From the NCBI GenBank assembly GCA_045541455.1, contig JAZQJA010000032.1, positions 13,547 through 77,546 on the forward strand: a stretch of DNA of 64,000 bases. Reading direction: 5' to 3'. This DNA comes from RGIG9041 sp045541455. GTDB lineage: Bacteria > Bacillota > Clostridia > Oscillospirales > QAKW01. The translations under genes and the position numbers were made by a program. Shown here one piece after another: positions 7,923 through 15,713 of the stretch. The notes under the pieces are model-generated. The model ran no database searches and had not been told where the DNA came from. It worked only from the letters and a program-made list of their open reading frames with translations. The stretch's first letter is position 1. Each line of letters opens with the position of its first letter.

Positions 7923-9152
7923 TTATGTGTTAAATGTAAATTCGTTTCGCAGGCTTCTGTCAAACAAGTGCTTTAATACTGCAGATGCTTTTGCATTTTT
8001 GTATAGTATTTGATATACCGCCTCGCAGATGGGAAGTTCCACGCCGTATGCTTTGCCGAGTTTTCTTAATGCTTTTACTGTGTAATATCCTTCTGCCAGT
8101 TTATCAAACGGTTTTCCCAAAACAATGTTTTTGCCGAAGTTAAGGTTATGAGAGTGCTTTGAAAAAAGGGTGGCTTCGTAATCGCCCAGATGGCACAATC
8201 CGTATACCGTAGCTGAATTTCCGCCCATTGCAACTATAAGCCGTGCAATTTCGTTTGTGCCCCTTGCCATCAGTGCGCCTTTTAAAGAACTTAAATCAAG
8301 CCCTTCCAGTATGCCTGCGGCAATTCCCATTACATTTTTGGCGGCGGCGCCGATTTCGTTGCCGATTAAATCAGTGCCGTAATAAAACCTGATAAGGTCG
8401 CTTGAAAAACTTTTAATTAAATTATCTTTAACCAGTTCGTTGTTGCCGTCTATTACCATACAGTTTGGTACACCGCGGTAAAATTCCTGAACATGTCCGG
8501 GCCCCAGCCATACGGCGATTTCATTACTGTGCTTAAGTGTGTCCGATGCAATTTGTGACAATCTGCGCCCCGTTTCTATTTCAAGGCCTTTCATACACAA
8601 AATAATGGTTTTGTCTTTAATTTTAAGATTTTTCAGGTCGTTTACAACATTTTGTAATTGCTGTGCCGATACAGAAATAATAATATAATCACTTTTGTTA
8701 AGAGAATTATAGTCGGTTGACAGTTTAATGCTCTCTGGCAGTTTTAAATATTCATTTTCTCTGCTTTTAAGCAGTTTTTTCATATTTGGCGAGCTATCTC
8801 TTCCGTACAACACAACTTTGTGCCCGATTTTATTGAGATACCACGCAATAAAACTACCCCATCGTCCACAGCCTATTACCGTTATGTTTTTTGGAGTTCT
8901 TACTTCTTTTGGAAAAATTATTTCTTTTTGATATTTGATTCTTGTAATGTCGGCACCTAATATATCGTTAATTGTGATACCGTAAATTTCCGACAGTTTT
9001 AGCAATATTTCCACATCGGGAATGGTCACTCCCGTTTCCCATTTAGAAACAGCCTGTCTTGTGACATCAAGCCTGCTTGCAAGTTCGTCTTGTGTTATCT
9101 TGTAATATTTACGAAGAGTTTGTAAATACTTTCCGATAGCTATACTGTTCAT
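7923..9152 (-). CDS. XRE-type HTH domain fused to a glycerol-3-phosphate dehydrogenase (GpsA-like)
   Basis: A 409-residue protein with two domains in one frame. Residues 8-63 form a classic XRE helix-turn-helix (TQDELASRLDVTRQAVSKWE). After a ~20-residue linker, residues 89-409 form a full-length NAD(P)-dependent glycerol-3-phosphate dehydrogenase: Rossmann motif GCGRWG (94-99), the catalytic lysine region IGAAAKNVMG, and an ARGTNEI segment. Several family motifs are altered: HLGD for GLGD, SHN for SRN, GPGHV for GPSF. Free-standing GpsA makes sn-glycerol-3-phosphate for phospholipids; here the domain may act as a metabolite sensor driving DNA binding, or the enzyme may autoregulate. It has its own terminator, and repeated motifs lie upstream of its start. 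Confidence 0.88.
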   Translation of the reverse strand: MNSIAIGKYLQTLRKYYKITQDELASRLDVTRQAVSKWETGVTIPDVEILLKLSEIYGITINDILGADITRIKYQKEIIFPKEVRTPKNITVIGCGRWGSFIAWYLNKIGHKVVLYGRDSSPNMKKLLKSRENEYLKLPESIKLSTDYNSLNKSDYIIISVSAQQLQNVVNDLKNLKIKDKTIILCMKGLEIETGRRLSQIASDTLKHSNEIAVWLGPGHVQEFYRGVPNCMVIDGNNELVKDNLIKSFSSDLIRFYYGTDLIGNEIGAAAKNVMGIAAGILEGLDLSSLKGALMARGTNEIARLIVAMGGNSATVYGLCHLGDYEATLFSKHSHNLNFGKNIVLGKPFDKLAEGYYTVKALRKLGKAYGVELPICEAVYQILYKNAKASAVLKHLFDRSLRNEFTFNT

Positions 9153-9194
9153 ATCGTCACCTCTTAATTATTATAAAGTAAGGTGCTGCCAAAT

Positions 9195-9238
9195 AAAAGC
9201 AACTTAAATTTGCTTTTAAATTAAATGTGCAAAAGCAA
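9195..9238. repeat. AAAAGCAA motif repeated around the HTH-GpsA promoter region
   Basis: AAAAGCAA occurs at 9195-9202 and 9231-9238 and in inverted form at 9210-9217. The first and third form an inverted repeat with a 7-bp spacer. These lie 43-86 bp upstream of the HTH-GpsA start, so they could be binding sites for its HTH domain. Confidence 0.35.
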
Positions 9239-9258
9239 TCAAACAAAACAGGCCGTTT

Positions 9259-10620
9259 TTAACAAGACTTTATTTGTTTTTTGCGCTTGTTGTAAACTAT
9301 ATAGAATATTACAAGTAAGATTATAAAGGTAAGAGTCCAGGTTATAGGGTATGATACATACAGCATATCCGGCGTGTGAAATTTCGGGATACTGAAAACG
9401 GTGTAAATCCACAATATTCTAAAACCGCATACACCGAAAATGGTTGTAAACATTGTAGAAAGTGATGCGCCCATACCGCGCAGTGTGCCCGAGGTGACTT
9501 CCATAAGCCCGCCCAAAAAATATGGCAGACAGATGTAGGAAAACCTAATCATACCGCAGGCGATAGCTTCGGCAGAATCGGTTATGTAAATTGACAAAAG
9601 CGACGGCCCGAAATAATATACTGTAGCACCGAGTATTGAGCCCGATACTGTAACACAGGCAAGACAAATAAGCATTGTGCGGTGCACACGCTTGTAATTA
9701 CCCGCACCCGTATTTTGCCCTGCAAAGTTCATTGCCGTTTGGCAAAATGCGTTGTTTAATACATACACAAACCCTTCTATATTGCCTGCCGCAGACGCAC
9801 CCGATACAAATGTAGCACCAAACGAGTTTACCGACGACTGAATTATAACATTTGATATTGAAAACATGGAACTTTGTATTCCTGAGGGAATACCAATCAT
9901 CAGCATTTTCTTTAATGAACGAATATCTATTTTAATTTTAGAAAAATAAAATTTACACGCGTCGTCTCTTTTCATAAGTGCGCGCAACGCAAGTAAAGCC
10001 GACAGCATATTTGAAATTGATGTTGCAAGCGCAACACCTGCAACATTAAGGTGAAACGCAGTTACAAAAACAATGTTTAATACAACATTTACAAAGCCTG
10101 CAAGAGTTAAAAATTTAAGCGGTGATTTTGTATCACCTGCCGCGCGCAAAATTGCCGCACAGAAGTTGTATAATACCATAAAAACCGAACCTGCAAAGTA
10201 AATGTTTATGTAGGTTGCCGACAGATGTAAAATTTCAGCCGGTGTGTTTAAAAGTTTTAAAATGGGGGTGGCACAGCTTATACCGATAACGGTAATTATT
10301 ATACCGCAGCCCAGTGCCACGGGAATTGCCGTGTGTATAGTGCGACTTACTTGTTTGTCATCATGCCCGCCTATTGCGTGCGCTACCGTAACACCCGATC
10401 CTATAGAAATGCCCATAAAAAAGTTTACGATAAGGTGTATAAGCGAAGATGTAGCACCGACAGCCGCCACAGAATGACTGCCGCAAAATCTGCCCACTAT
10501 AACAAGGTCTGCAGCATTAAATAAAAGTTGTAAAATTGTCGTCAAAACAATAGGTATAGTGTATAAAATAATGTTGGGCAAAAGCGGCCCTGTACACATA
10601 TCCTTTTTAAGTTTTCCCAT
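9259..10620 (-). CDS. MATE-family efflux transporter
   Basis: A 453-residue membrane protein with about 12 transmembrane segments in two related halves, as in the multidrug and toxic compound extrusion family (NorM/DinF-like). The N-terminus (PNIILYTIPIVLTTILQLLF) and the AVGATSS segment in the second helix are typical. It uses sodium or proton gradients to export organic cations; the substrate is unknown. The ATG has AAGGTGAT upstream. It follows a terminator and appears to be transcribed alone. Confidence 0.92.
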   Translation of the reverse strand: MGKLKKDMCTGPLLPNIILYTIPIVLTTILQLLFNAADLVIVGRFCGSHSVAAVGATSSLIHLIVNFFMGISIGSGVTVAHAIGGHDDKQVSRTIHTAIPVALGCGIIITVIGISCATPILKLLNTPAEILHLSATYINIYFAGSVFMVLYNFCAAILRAAGDTKSPLKFLTLAGFVNVVLNIVFVTAFHLNVAGVALATSISNMLSALLALRALMKRDDACKFYFSKIKIDIRSLKKMLMIGIPSGIQSSMFSISNVIIQSSVNSFGATFVSGASAAGNIEGFVYVLNNAFCQTAMNFAGQNTGAGNYKRVHRTMLICLACVTVSGSILGATVYYFGPSLLSIYITDSAEAIACGMIRFSYICLPYFLGGLMEVTSGTLRGMGASLSTMFTTIFGVCGFRILWIYTVFSIPKFHTPDMLYVSYPITWTLTFIILLVIFYIVYNKRKKQIKSC

Positions 10621-10662
10621 AGTTTATCACCTTCAAACTAAATTATAATACAATAAAATAAA

Positions 10663-10685
10663 AAAACAAGTCAAAGACTTGTTTT
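10663..10685 (-). terminator. terminator of the ABC-DUF5685-DnaJ-zinc-ribbon operon
   Basis: On the minus strand AAAACAAGTC-TTT-GACTTGTTTT is followed by a long T run. The hairpin touches the stop codon of the gene ending at 10685. Confidence 0.8.
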
Positions 10686-11107
10686 TAAAATAATATTTTA
10701 ACTTTAAATTCGTTGCCGCATTTGGCACAGCGAACGGTGTGCGTACCTTTTTTTATAGGTAGGCGCATTACCGCTTTACAACGCTTGCAAGTACGGTATC
10801 TCTTTGAACGAATGTCACGAATACGCACATAATTTGTTGTAAAAAATGCCTTAAACGGACGTATTATTTTTAAAAATACAGCGTTTTCCCGTTGACGCTT
10901 ATAGTGATTTTTTGACATCAGTCTGAATAATAGCCAAACTAATGTAAGGGACATTAAAAGGGCAATTATTTCCGATTCTACTATTATATTTATTACAAAT
11001 AGTACAAAATATAATATTAATAACCCATAGTAAAGGGAATCGGGCCCATATCTGCCTTGCATAAAACGGGCGAATTTATATTTTAACGGTTCTTTCAAAT
11101 TAAACAT
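10685..11107 (-). CDS. small membrane protein with C-terminal zinc ribbon
   Basis: A 140-residue protein. An N-terminal amphipathic stretch (FMQGRYGPDSL) leads to two hydrophobic helices (about 24-66), then a basic region and a C-terminal zinc ribbon with two CxxC knuckles, CKRC and CAKC, about 15 residues apart. No enzymatic motif is visible. It lies 6 bp after the J-domain gene; the AAAGGA site ends right at the ATG, an unusually short spacing that suggests translation coupled to the upstream gene. The zinc ribbon could bind nucleic acid or a partner protein. Similar proteins occur near J-proteins in clostridia as far as I recall, but the function is unknown. Confidence 0.75.
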   Translation of the reverse strand: MFNLKEPLKYKFARFMQGRYGPDSLYYGLLILYFVLFVINIIVESEIIALLMSLTLVWLLFRLMSKNHYKRQRENAVFLKIIRPFKAFFTTNYVRIRDIRSKRYRTCKRCKAVMRLPIKKGTHTVRCAKCGNEFKVKILF

Positions 11108-11113
11108 TCCTTT

Positions 11114-11710
11114 CTATCTGCAACAAAAACAGCAAAGTCTGGCAAGAATATATGCAGCAAACAGTTTTCCCCAACTTGTTGCCATTGGTGAAAAAATTGT
11201 ACGGCGCTGATAAAACTCGGTCTGTCCGGTTTTGAGTTTTTCAAGCAGTGAACGATAGGTATAGTTAGAAGGCTCCATGTTAACAGCCTGCTGTGCGTGG
11301 CTTATGGCAGTTATACCGTTGCCCGACTGTGAATGCGCAATAGCACTAAGGTAATACCATCGTGCAGTTCTGGGTGTGACATTTTGCAGTATATACAGCG
11401 CTTGCTCATACATACCTTGGCGCAAATATGCATCGGCAGAGTCGAGCGGGGACAACCCGCTTTGGCGGTGGTAACCGCCGCTGTATGAACTTTGTCCGTA
11501 ACTTGAATATCCACCGGTGTTATATCCACCTGCTTCACCCTTTTTAATGCGATCGTATGCATCGTTTATCTCCATCATTTTTTGCGCCGCAGTCTCGTCG
11601 TTTGGGTTTAGGTCGGGGTGATACTTTTTAGCAAGTTTTCTGTATGCTTTTGTAATTTCGTCTTCGCTCGCGTTAGGTGACACGCCGAGCACTTTATACG
11701 GGTCAGTCAT
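11114..11710 (-). CDS. J-domain (DnaJ-like) protein
   Basis: A 198-residue protein. Residues 4-60 form a J-domain with the essential HPD at 31-33, which stimulates Hsp70 (DnaK) ATPase activity. A Gly/Ser/Tyr-rich linker follows (about 60-85), then TPR-like helices (about 90-150), and a hydrophobic cysteine-rich end (LCCFCC) that may anchor to the membrane. It lacks the zinc-finger and substrate domains of true DnaJ, so it is probably a specialised co-chaperone. It overlaps the DUF5685 gene by 8 bp and precedes the zinc-ribbon gene, pointing to a shared task. Confidence 0.88.
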   Translation of the reverse strand: MTDPYKVLGVSPNASEDEITKAYRKLAKKYHPDLNPNDETAAQKMMEINDAYDRIKKGEAGGYNTGGYSSYGQSSYSGGYHRQSGLSPLDSADAYLRQGMYEQALYILQNVTPRTARWYYLSAIAHSQSGNGITAISHAQQAVNMEPSNYTYRSLLEKLKTGQTEFYQRRTIFSPMATSWGKLFAAYILARLCCFCCR

Positions 11711-12485
11711 TTTTATATCCTTTTAATCTTAGTTTAATCCATACACCGCTGTACAGTACATTTTCAATAATATCACAATTTTTTGTTATGTTAAGGCTGT
11801 CATACGCTTTTACACAATCGCCCATAACTGTTTCAAGCATAGGTAAAAATTCGCTTTTGGTCATACTTACAAGTGGGTTGTACCTGCAATTTTTAAGATC
11901 GCCTTTAAAATCACATACCGCATCGTACAGATATATAAATCTGCCAAGATGATATCCAAACTCATAGCATTTTTCAGTAAATACAAGCCCCAGTAAATGC
12001 CCAAAAATATTAGCAGGAATATCGGGGTTGTTTTCGTTTCTGTTTTCGGCATCAAAAAGTTTTGCAAGACACTTTTCAATGTCAGAGCATAACTTAGGCT
12101 GTCGTGACTTTGCTTTTTCAAACTTGTTTTTAAACAGTTTTGTAAAAAGCACGGCTTTTAATGAACCGCCATCGGCAATATCGTCCTTTGCGTTTAAGTA
12201 TGTAAGCAAAATTGTAACATCGGCGGCATAGTCTGCCAAAGTTGAAACGTTACAATTTCGCTTTTTGAAAAAGTGATATGGGCAACGGCAGATACCGTTA
12301 CAATCATTTTTGTTTAACGAGTCAAGTACGGTAAGCAAAAACGCGGTATCAAAACTTAGCACAAACCGTGCCAACGCACCGTAATTTTTTTGGAGTGCGT
12401 GGCACAGTCCGCAATAGTACTGTTTATATCGTCGCTGTGCTTTTTTTGAAAGCGACTGTATGTCGGCGGTGATAACGCCGAACAT
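11703..12485 (-). CDS. DUF5685 family protein
   Basis: A 260-residue protein of unknown function. The start (FGVITAD...RYKQYYCGLCHAL) and the second cysteine cluster (CNGICRCPYHFFKKRNC) match the DUF5685 pattern as I know it. The clustered cysteines suggest a metal site; the rest is mostly helical. The ATG overlaps the stop of the ABC gene by one base (TAATG), and the 3' end overlaps the J-domain gene, so the three are translationally coupled. I cannot assign an activity. Confidence 0.75.
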   Translation of the reverse strand: MFGVITADIQSLSKKAQRRYKQYYCGLCHALQKNYGALARFVLSFDTAFLLTVLDSLNKNDCNGICRCPYHFFKKRNCNVSTLADYAADVTILLTYLNAKDDIADGGSLKAVLFTKLFKNKFEKAKSRQPKLCSDIEKCLAKLFDAENRNENNPDIPANIFGHLLGLVFTEKCYEFGYHLGRFIYLYDAVCDFKGDLKNCRYNPLVSMTKSEFLPMLETVMGDCVKAYDSLNITKNCDIIENVLYSGVWIKLRLKGYKND

Positions 12486-15082
12486 TATTCGGTGCGCAAG
12501 GCTTCAACGGGGTCTCTTTTAGCAGCAAACCGCGATGGAATAAGCCCTGCAATAAAGGTAAGAGCAACACTTATAATAACAAGTATAACGGCAGCGCCTG
12601 TGGGCAGTACCGCCGACAGCGTTTCAATGCCTGTAAGTGAGTGAAGTATTGCATTAATGGGTATTAACAACAGCAGTGTAACGCCGATACCTATAGCGCC
12701 GGCAGTAAAGCCGACAATGGTTGTTTCTGCATTGAATACCCGTGAAATATCGCGCTTTGAAGCGCCGATTGAACGCAAAATACCAATCTCTTTGGTACGT
12801 TCAAGCACCGAAATATAAGTTATGATTCCAATCATTATTGACGATACTATAAGTGATATTGCAACAAACGCAATAAGTACATAGGATATTGCATTTACAA
12901 TGGTAGTAACCGAACTCATAAGCATTGCAACAGTATCGGTGTAGGTGATTTTATCCTCTTCTTTTGCATTGTCGTTGTAATTTGAAATAAGGTCGGTAAC
13001 TTTGTCTTTTGCATCAAAGTCTTTGGGGTAAATGTTGATTGCCGACGGCTTGTCGGTGTCAACATAGCCAAGTAACGCAAGGTTTGACTCAAGCGTTGCC
13101 TGTGTCTGCATAAAAGCATTTCCGTACTGGATAAGCATAGCGTCGGGCATTGAGAGATACTGCTGCATTTCGGGGTCGTTTGCAAGATACGCACGGATTT
13201 CGTCAGCAGTGTATTCTTTTTGCTCAAACGAAAGGCCTGAAAACATATCGGTGCTGTCATTTTCAAGTTGCGCTTTAACAACATCGCTTGCGTTGACCTT
13301 ATCAATAAGTTTTGTCATAAGTGCGGTGGTGTAGCCAATGCTTCCTGCTGTAGAAGATGCCATGTCTTCGTCGTTTGCACGTACGATACCTACAACCGAA
13401 AGTTCTGTTGCATCTTCAAGTTTTGTAGTTACAGCAGTGTCAGACAATTCTGTTATAAGTTTTGTCTGCTCGTTATAAGAATAATAGTCGGCGTCGGTCA
13501 GCACTTTAAACTTAACATTGCAAAGCTCATCAAAACTGTAGTTTGGCGATTCAATTTTACCGTCGTACTCTTTACCTTCTGCCATCGCTTTTTGCGACTG
13601 TTCAAGATAGTCTTTTACTAAATCAATATCGCGTATGCCAAGTGAATACAGCGTGTAGTCTGAAACTTGATTATTGTCGTCAACAATAAGGACAACTTCG
13701 TCACTGTTTTGGGGCAGTCTGCCATAAATAACATCGTAAGTTTCGGTAATATAATCACTGTTGCCGACAAGTTCTGTCCATACAGTCGACATCGAAGCCA
13801 TTGGTGACATTGATGCGGTGTTGCCCATATCAAGTCCTAACACTTCGTACATCTCAAATATGTTTGAAATGCCTTTTCTGTATCCGTCATCTTTAGCATC
13901 GTAATAGGTGTTGAGTTTGGTAAGATAGGTGTACTTAATATCGTTGGTACACTCTTTCATTTCCTTGCTGTCATCTAAAAACGCCTTAAAATCGGTCATA
14001 TTATTGGTGGTAATGCCAGCCGTCATCGATTCAATCATCTGTACCATAACATCGTTTGAATAAATGGTGTTTTCATCAGTTTTTTCAGTTTCACTCATAT
14101 TAGAACTCATAAACGATGTTATAAGTGCGTTTGTATCCATTGTCGTTTCGTTAACGGTAATGGGGTAACTTGCCATTGTGCTTTCTTCAATGCTTGTAAT
14201 GTACGCAGATACACCTGTAGATACCGACATAATTAGCGCAATTCCGATAATACCGATAGAGCCTGCAAAAGATGTCATAAGAGTTCTAGCCTTTTTGGTA
14301 AGCAGGTTGTTTAGTGACAGCGACAACGCAGTAAAAAACGACATTGACGGTTTTTTCTTTTTACCCTTCTTTTCGGCAGGAGGCTGAGCGTTTGCCATTT
14401 CGTCGGTGTAGGGCATAGTGTCGCTTGTGACAGTACCGTCAAGCAACCGTATAATTCTTGTCGAGTACTGCTCGGCAAGTTCGGGGTTGTGCGTTACCAT
14501 TATAACAAGGCGGTCTTTTGCCACCTCTTTTAACAACTTCATAATCTGTACCGACGTTTCAGAATCAAGCGCGCCGGTCGGCTCGTCGGCAAGCAAAATT
14601 TCAGGGTCGTTAATAAGCGCACGCGCAATAGCAACCCTTTGCATTTGTCCGCCTGACATCTGGTTTGGTTTTTTACGCAACTGGTCGCCAAGCCCTACCT
14701 TATTTAAAACCTCTTTGGCACGGCGTCTGCGTTCGGCCTTTGACACGCCTGACAGTGTAAGTGCAAGTTCGACATTTGCAAGTACCGTCTGGTGCGGGAT
14801 AAGATTATAACTTTGAAATACAAAGCCTACCGAACGGTTGCGGTAAGAGTCCCAATCTCTGTCTTTAAACTGTTTTGTCGACTTTCCGCGTATAATAAGG
14901 TCACCCTCGGTATAGCGGTCAAGCCCGCCTATAATGTTAAGCAGGGTTGTTTTACCGCAGCCCGATTGCCCCAGTATCGACACAAACTCATTCTTTCTAA
15001 ACCTAAGTGACACCCCGCGAAGTGCTTCAACGCTTTCACCGCCGGTTTTGTAAACCTTTGTAATGTTTTTTAAATTAAGCAA
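12485..15082 (-). CDS. ABC transporter, ATPase fused to FtsX-type permease (MacB-like)
   Basis: An 865-residue fusion. Residues 1-220 are an ATPase with Walker A GQSGCGKT (about 38-45), signature MSGGQMQR and Walker B LLADEPTGA, typical of the LolD/MacB class. The first transmembrane helix is near 260-285, a long extracellular domain follows (about 300-720), and three more helices with the FtsX motif lie in about 725-860 (RTKEIGILRSIGASKRDI). Such mechanotransmission systems expel peptides, toxins or lipoproteins. The start is a TTG with AGAAGG upstream; no ATG fits. It heads an operon with DUF5685, a J-protein and a zinc-ribbon protein. Confidence 0.92.
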   Translation of the reverse strand: MLNLKNITKVYKTGGESVEALRGVSLRFRKNEFVSILGQSGCGKTTLLNIIGGLDRYTEGDLIIRGKSTKQFKDRDWDSYRNRSVGFVFQSYNLIPHQTVLANVELALTLSGVSKAERRRRAKEVLNKVGLGDQLRKKPNQMSGGQMQRVAIARALINDPEILLADEPTGALDSETSVQIMKLLKEVAKDRLVIMVTHNPELAEQYSTRIIRLLDGTVTSDTMPYTDEMANAQPPAEKKGKKKKPSMSFFTALSLSLNNLLTKKARTLMTSFAGSIGIIGIALIMSVSTGVSAYITSIEESTMASYPITVNETTMDTNALITSFMSSNMSETEKTDENTIYSNDVMVQMIESMTAGITTNNMTDFKAFLDDSKEMKECTNDIKYTYLTKLNTYYDAKDDGYRKGISNIFEMYEVLGLDMGNTASMSPMASMSTVWTELVGNSDYITETYDVIYGRLPQNSDEVVLIVDDNNQVSDYTLYSLGIRDIDLVKDYLEQSQKAMAEGKEYDGKIESPNYSFDELCNVKFKVLTDADYYSYNEQTKLITELSDTAVTTKLEDATELSVVGIVRANDEDMASSTAGSIGYTTALMTKLIDKVNASDVVKAQLENDSTDMFSGLSFEQKEYTADEIRAYLANDPEMQQYLSMPDAMLIQYGNAFMQTQATLESNLALLGYVDTDKPSAINIYPKDFDAKDKVTDLISNYNDNAKEEDKITYTDTVAMLMSSVTTIVNAISYVLIAFVAISLIVSSIMIGIITYISVLERTKEIGILRSIGASKRDISRVFNAETTIVGFTAGAIGIGVTLLLLIPINAILHSLTGIETLSAVLPTGAAVILVIISVALTFIAGLIPSRFAAKRDPVEALRTE

Positions 15083-15206
15083 TTCCTATTTACCTTCTTT
15101 AAGTTAATTTTTAAGTAATTGTATCATATATTATAAAACTAAAAAAGTAAAGTACTGTCGTTTATTTTTACCGAATATTAACAATTTATAAAAATTTCTT
15201 AATATA

Positions 15207-15234
15207 TTGACTTTCTGGTGTATAATGCTATAAT
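15207..15234 (+). promoter_or_regulatory. promoter of the MarR-ABC operon
   Basis: TTGACT (15207-15212) and TATAAT (15229-15234) are 16 bp apart, with TGC immediately before the -10 (extended -10). The start point would be near 15241, inside the inverted repeat at 15233-15254. Confidence 0.75.
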
Positions 15235-15254
15235 TAATTAACGTGTTAACTAAT
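15233..15254. promoter_or_regulatory. MarR-type operator overlapping the start site
   Basis: ATTAATTAAC-GT-GTTAACTAAT: two 10-bp arms with one mismatch around a 2-bp centre. Size and symmetry fit a MarR dimer, and it covers the -10 end and the transcription start, so bound protein would repress the operon. Confidence 0.65.
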
Positions 15255-15269
15255 TTTTGAGGTGAACAA

Positions 15270-15713
15270 ATGAACAGCTATAAAGAAACGGTGGGGTATA
15301 TGATGCGCATATTGCGTATGCACCGCTGCCGTATTGAGCAGTTTGTGACAGAACTCAATGTGCATCATTCACAGCACAGGGTTTTACTGTATCTTAAAAA
15401 CCACACCGCACAGTCGCAAAAGGAACTGGCGCAGGCGTTTCACATAAGCCCTGCAGCTATGGCTGTAACTTTAAAAAAACTTGAAAACGGCGGGTTTATA
15501 CACCGTAATGTTCAAAAGGCCGATCTCAGACAAAATAACATTCAAATCACCAAAAAAGGTGTTGACGTTATAAAACTGAGCGGCGAGTTTTTTGAAAGTC
15601 TTGACAGCAAGATGTTTGAAGGTATTACAGATGACGAACTTTCTACTTTTAAACTGTGCCTTGAAAAGATGGAAAAAAACCTAAAAGGAGAAAACAATGA
15701 AAAGATGGATTAA
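15270..15713 (+). CDS. MarR-family transcriptional regulator
   Basis: A 147-residue winged-helix protein. The recognition region (about 45-95: QSQKELAQAFHISPAAMAVT) and the wing with DLRQNNIQIT match MarR proteins, which usually bind as dimers and are released by small ligands. It is the first gene of an operon with two ABC half-transporters, overlaps the first by 17 bp, and has a palindromic site on its own promoter. The expected role is autorepression of the exporter until an inducer, perhaps a drug, is sensed. Confidence 0.92.
   Translation: MNSYKETVGYMMRILRMHRCRIEQFVTELNVHHSQHRVLLYLKNHTAQSQKELAQAFHISPAAMAVTLKKLENGGFIHRNVQKADLRQNNIQITKKGVDVIKLSGEFFESLDSKMFEGITDDELSTFKLCLEKMEKNLKGENNEKMD

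Noticed and set aside
7923..9152. Two separate genes (HTH and gpsA) joined by a sequencing error
   Set aside because: The frame is continuous with a natural linker, one ribosome site at the HTH start and no second start site before the Rossmann domain that would be lost.
14418..14810. 130-codon frame antisense to the MacB-like ATPase
   Set aside because: It lies wholly inside a clear ABC ATPase domain and has low-complexity, unnatural composition.
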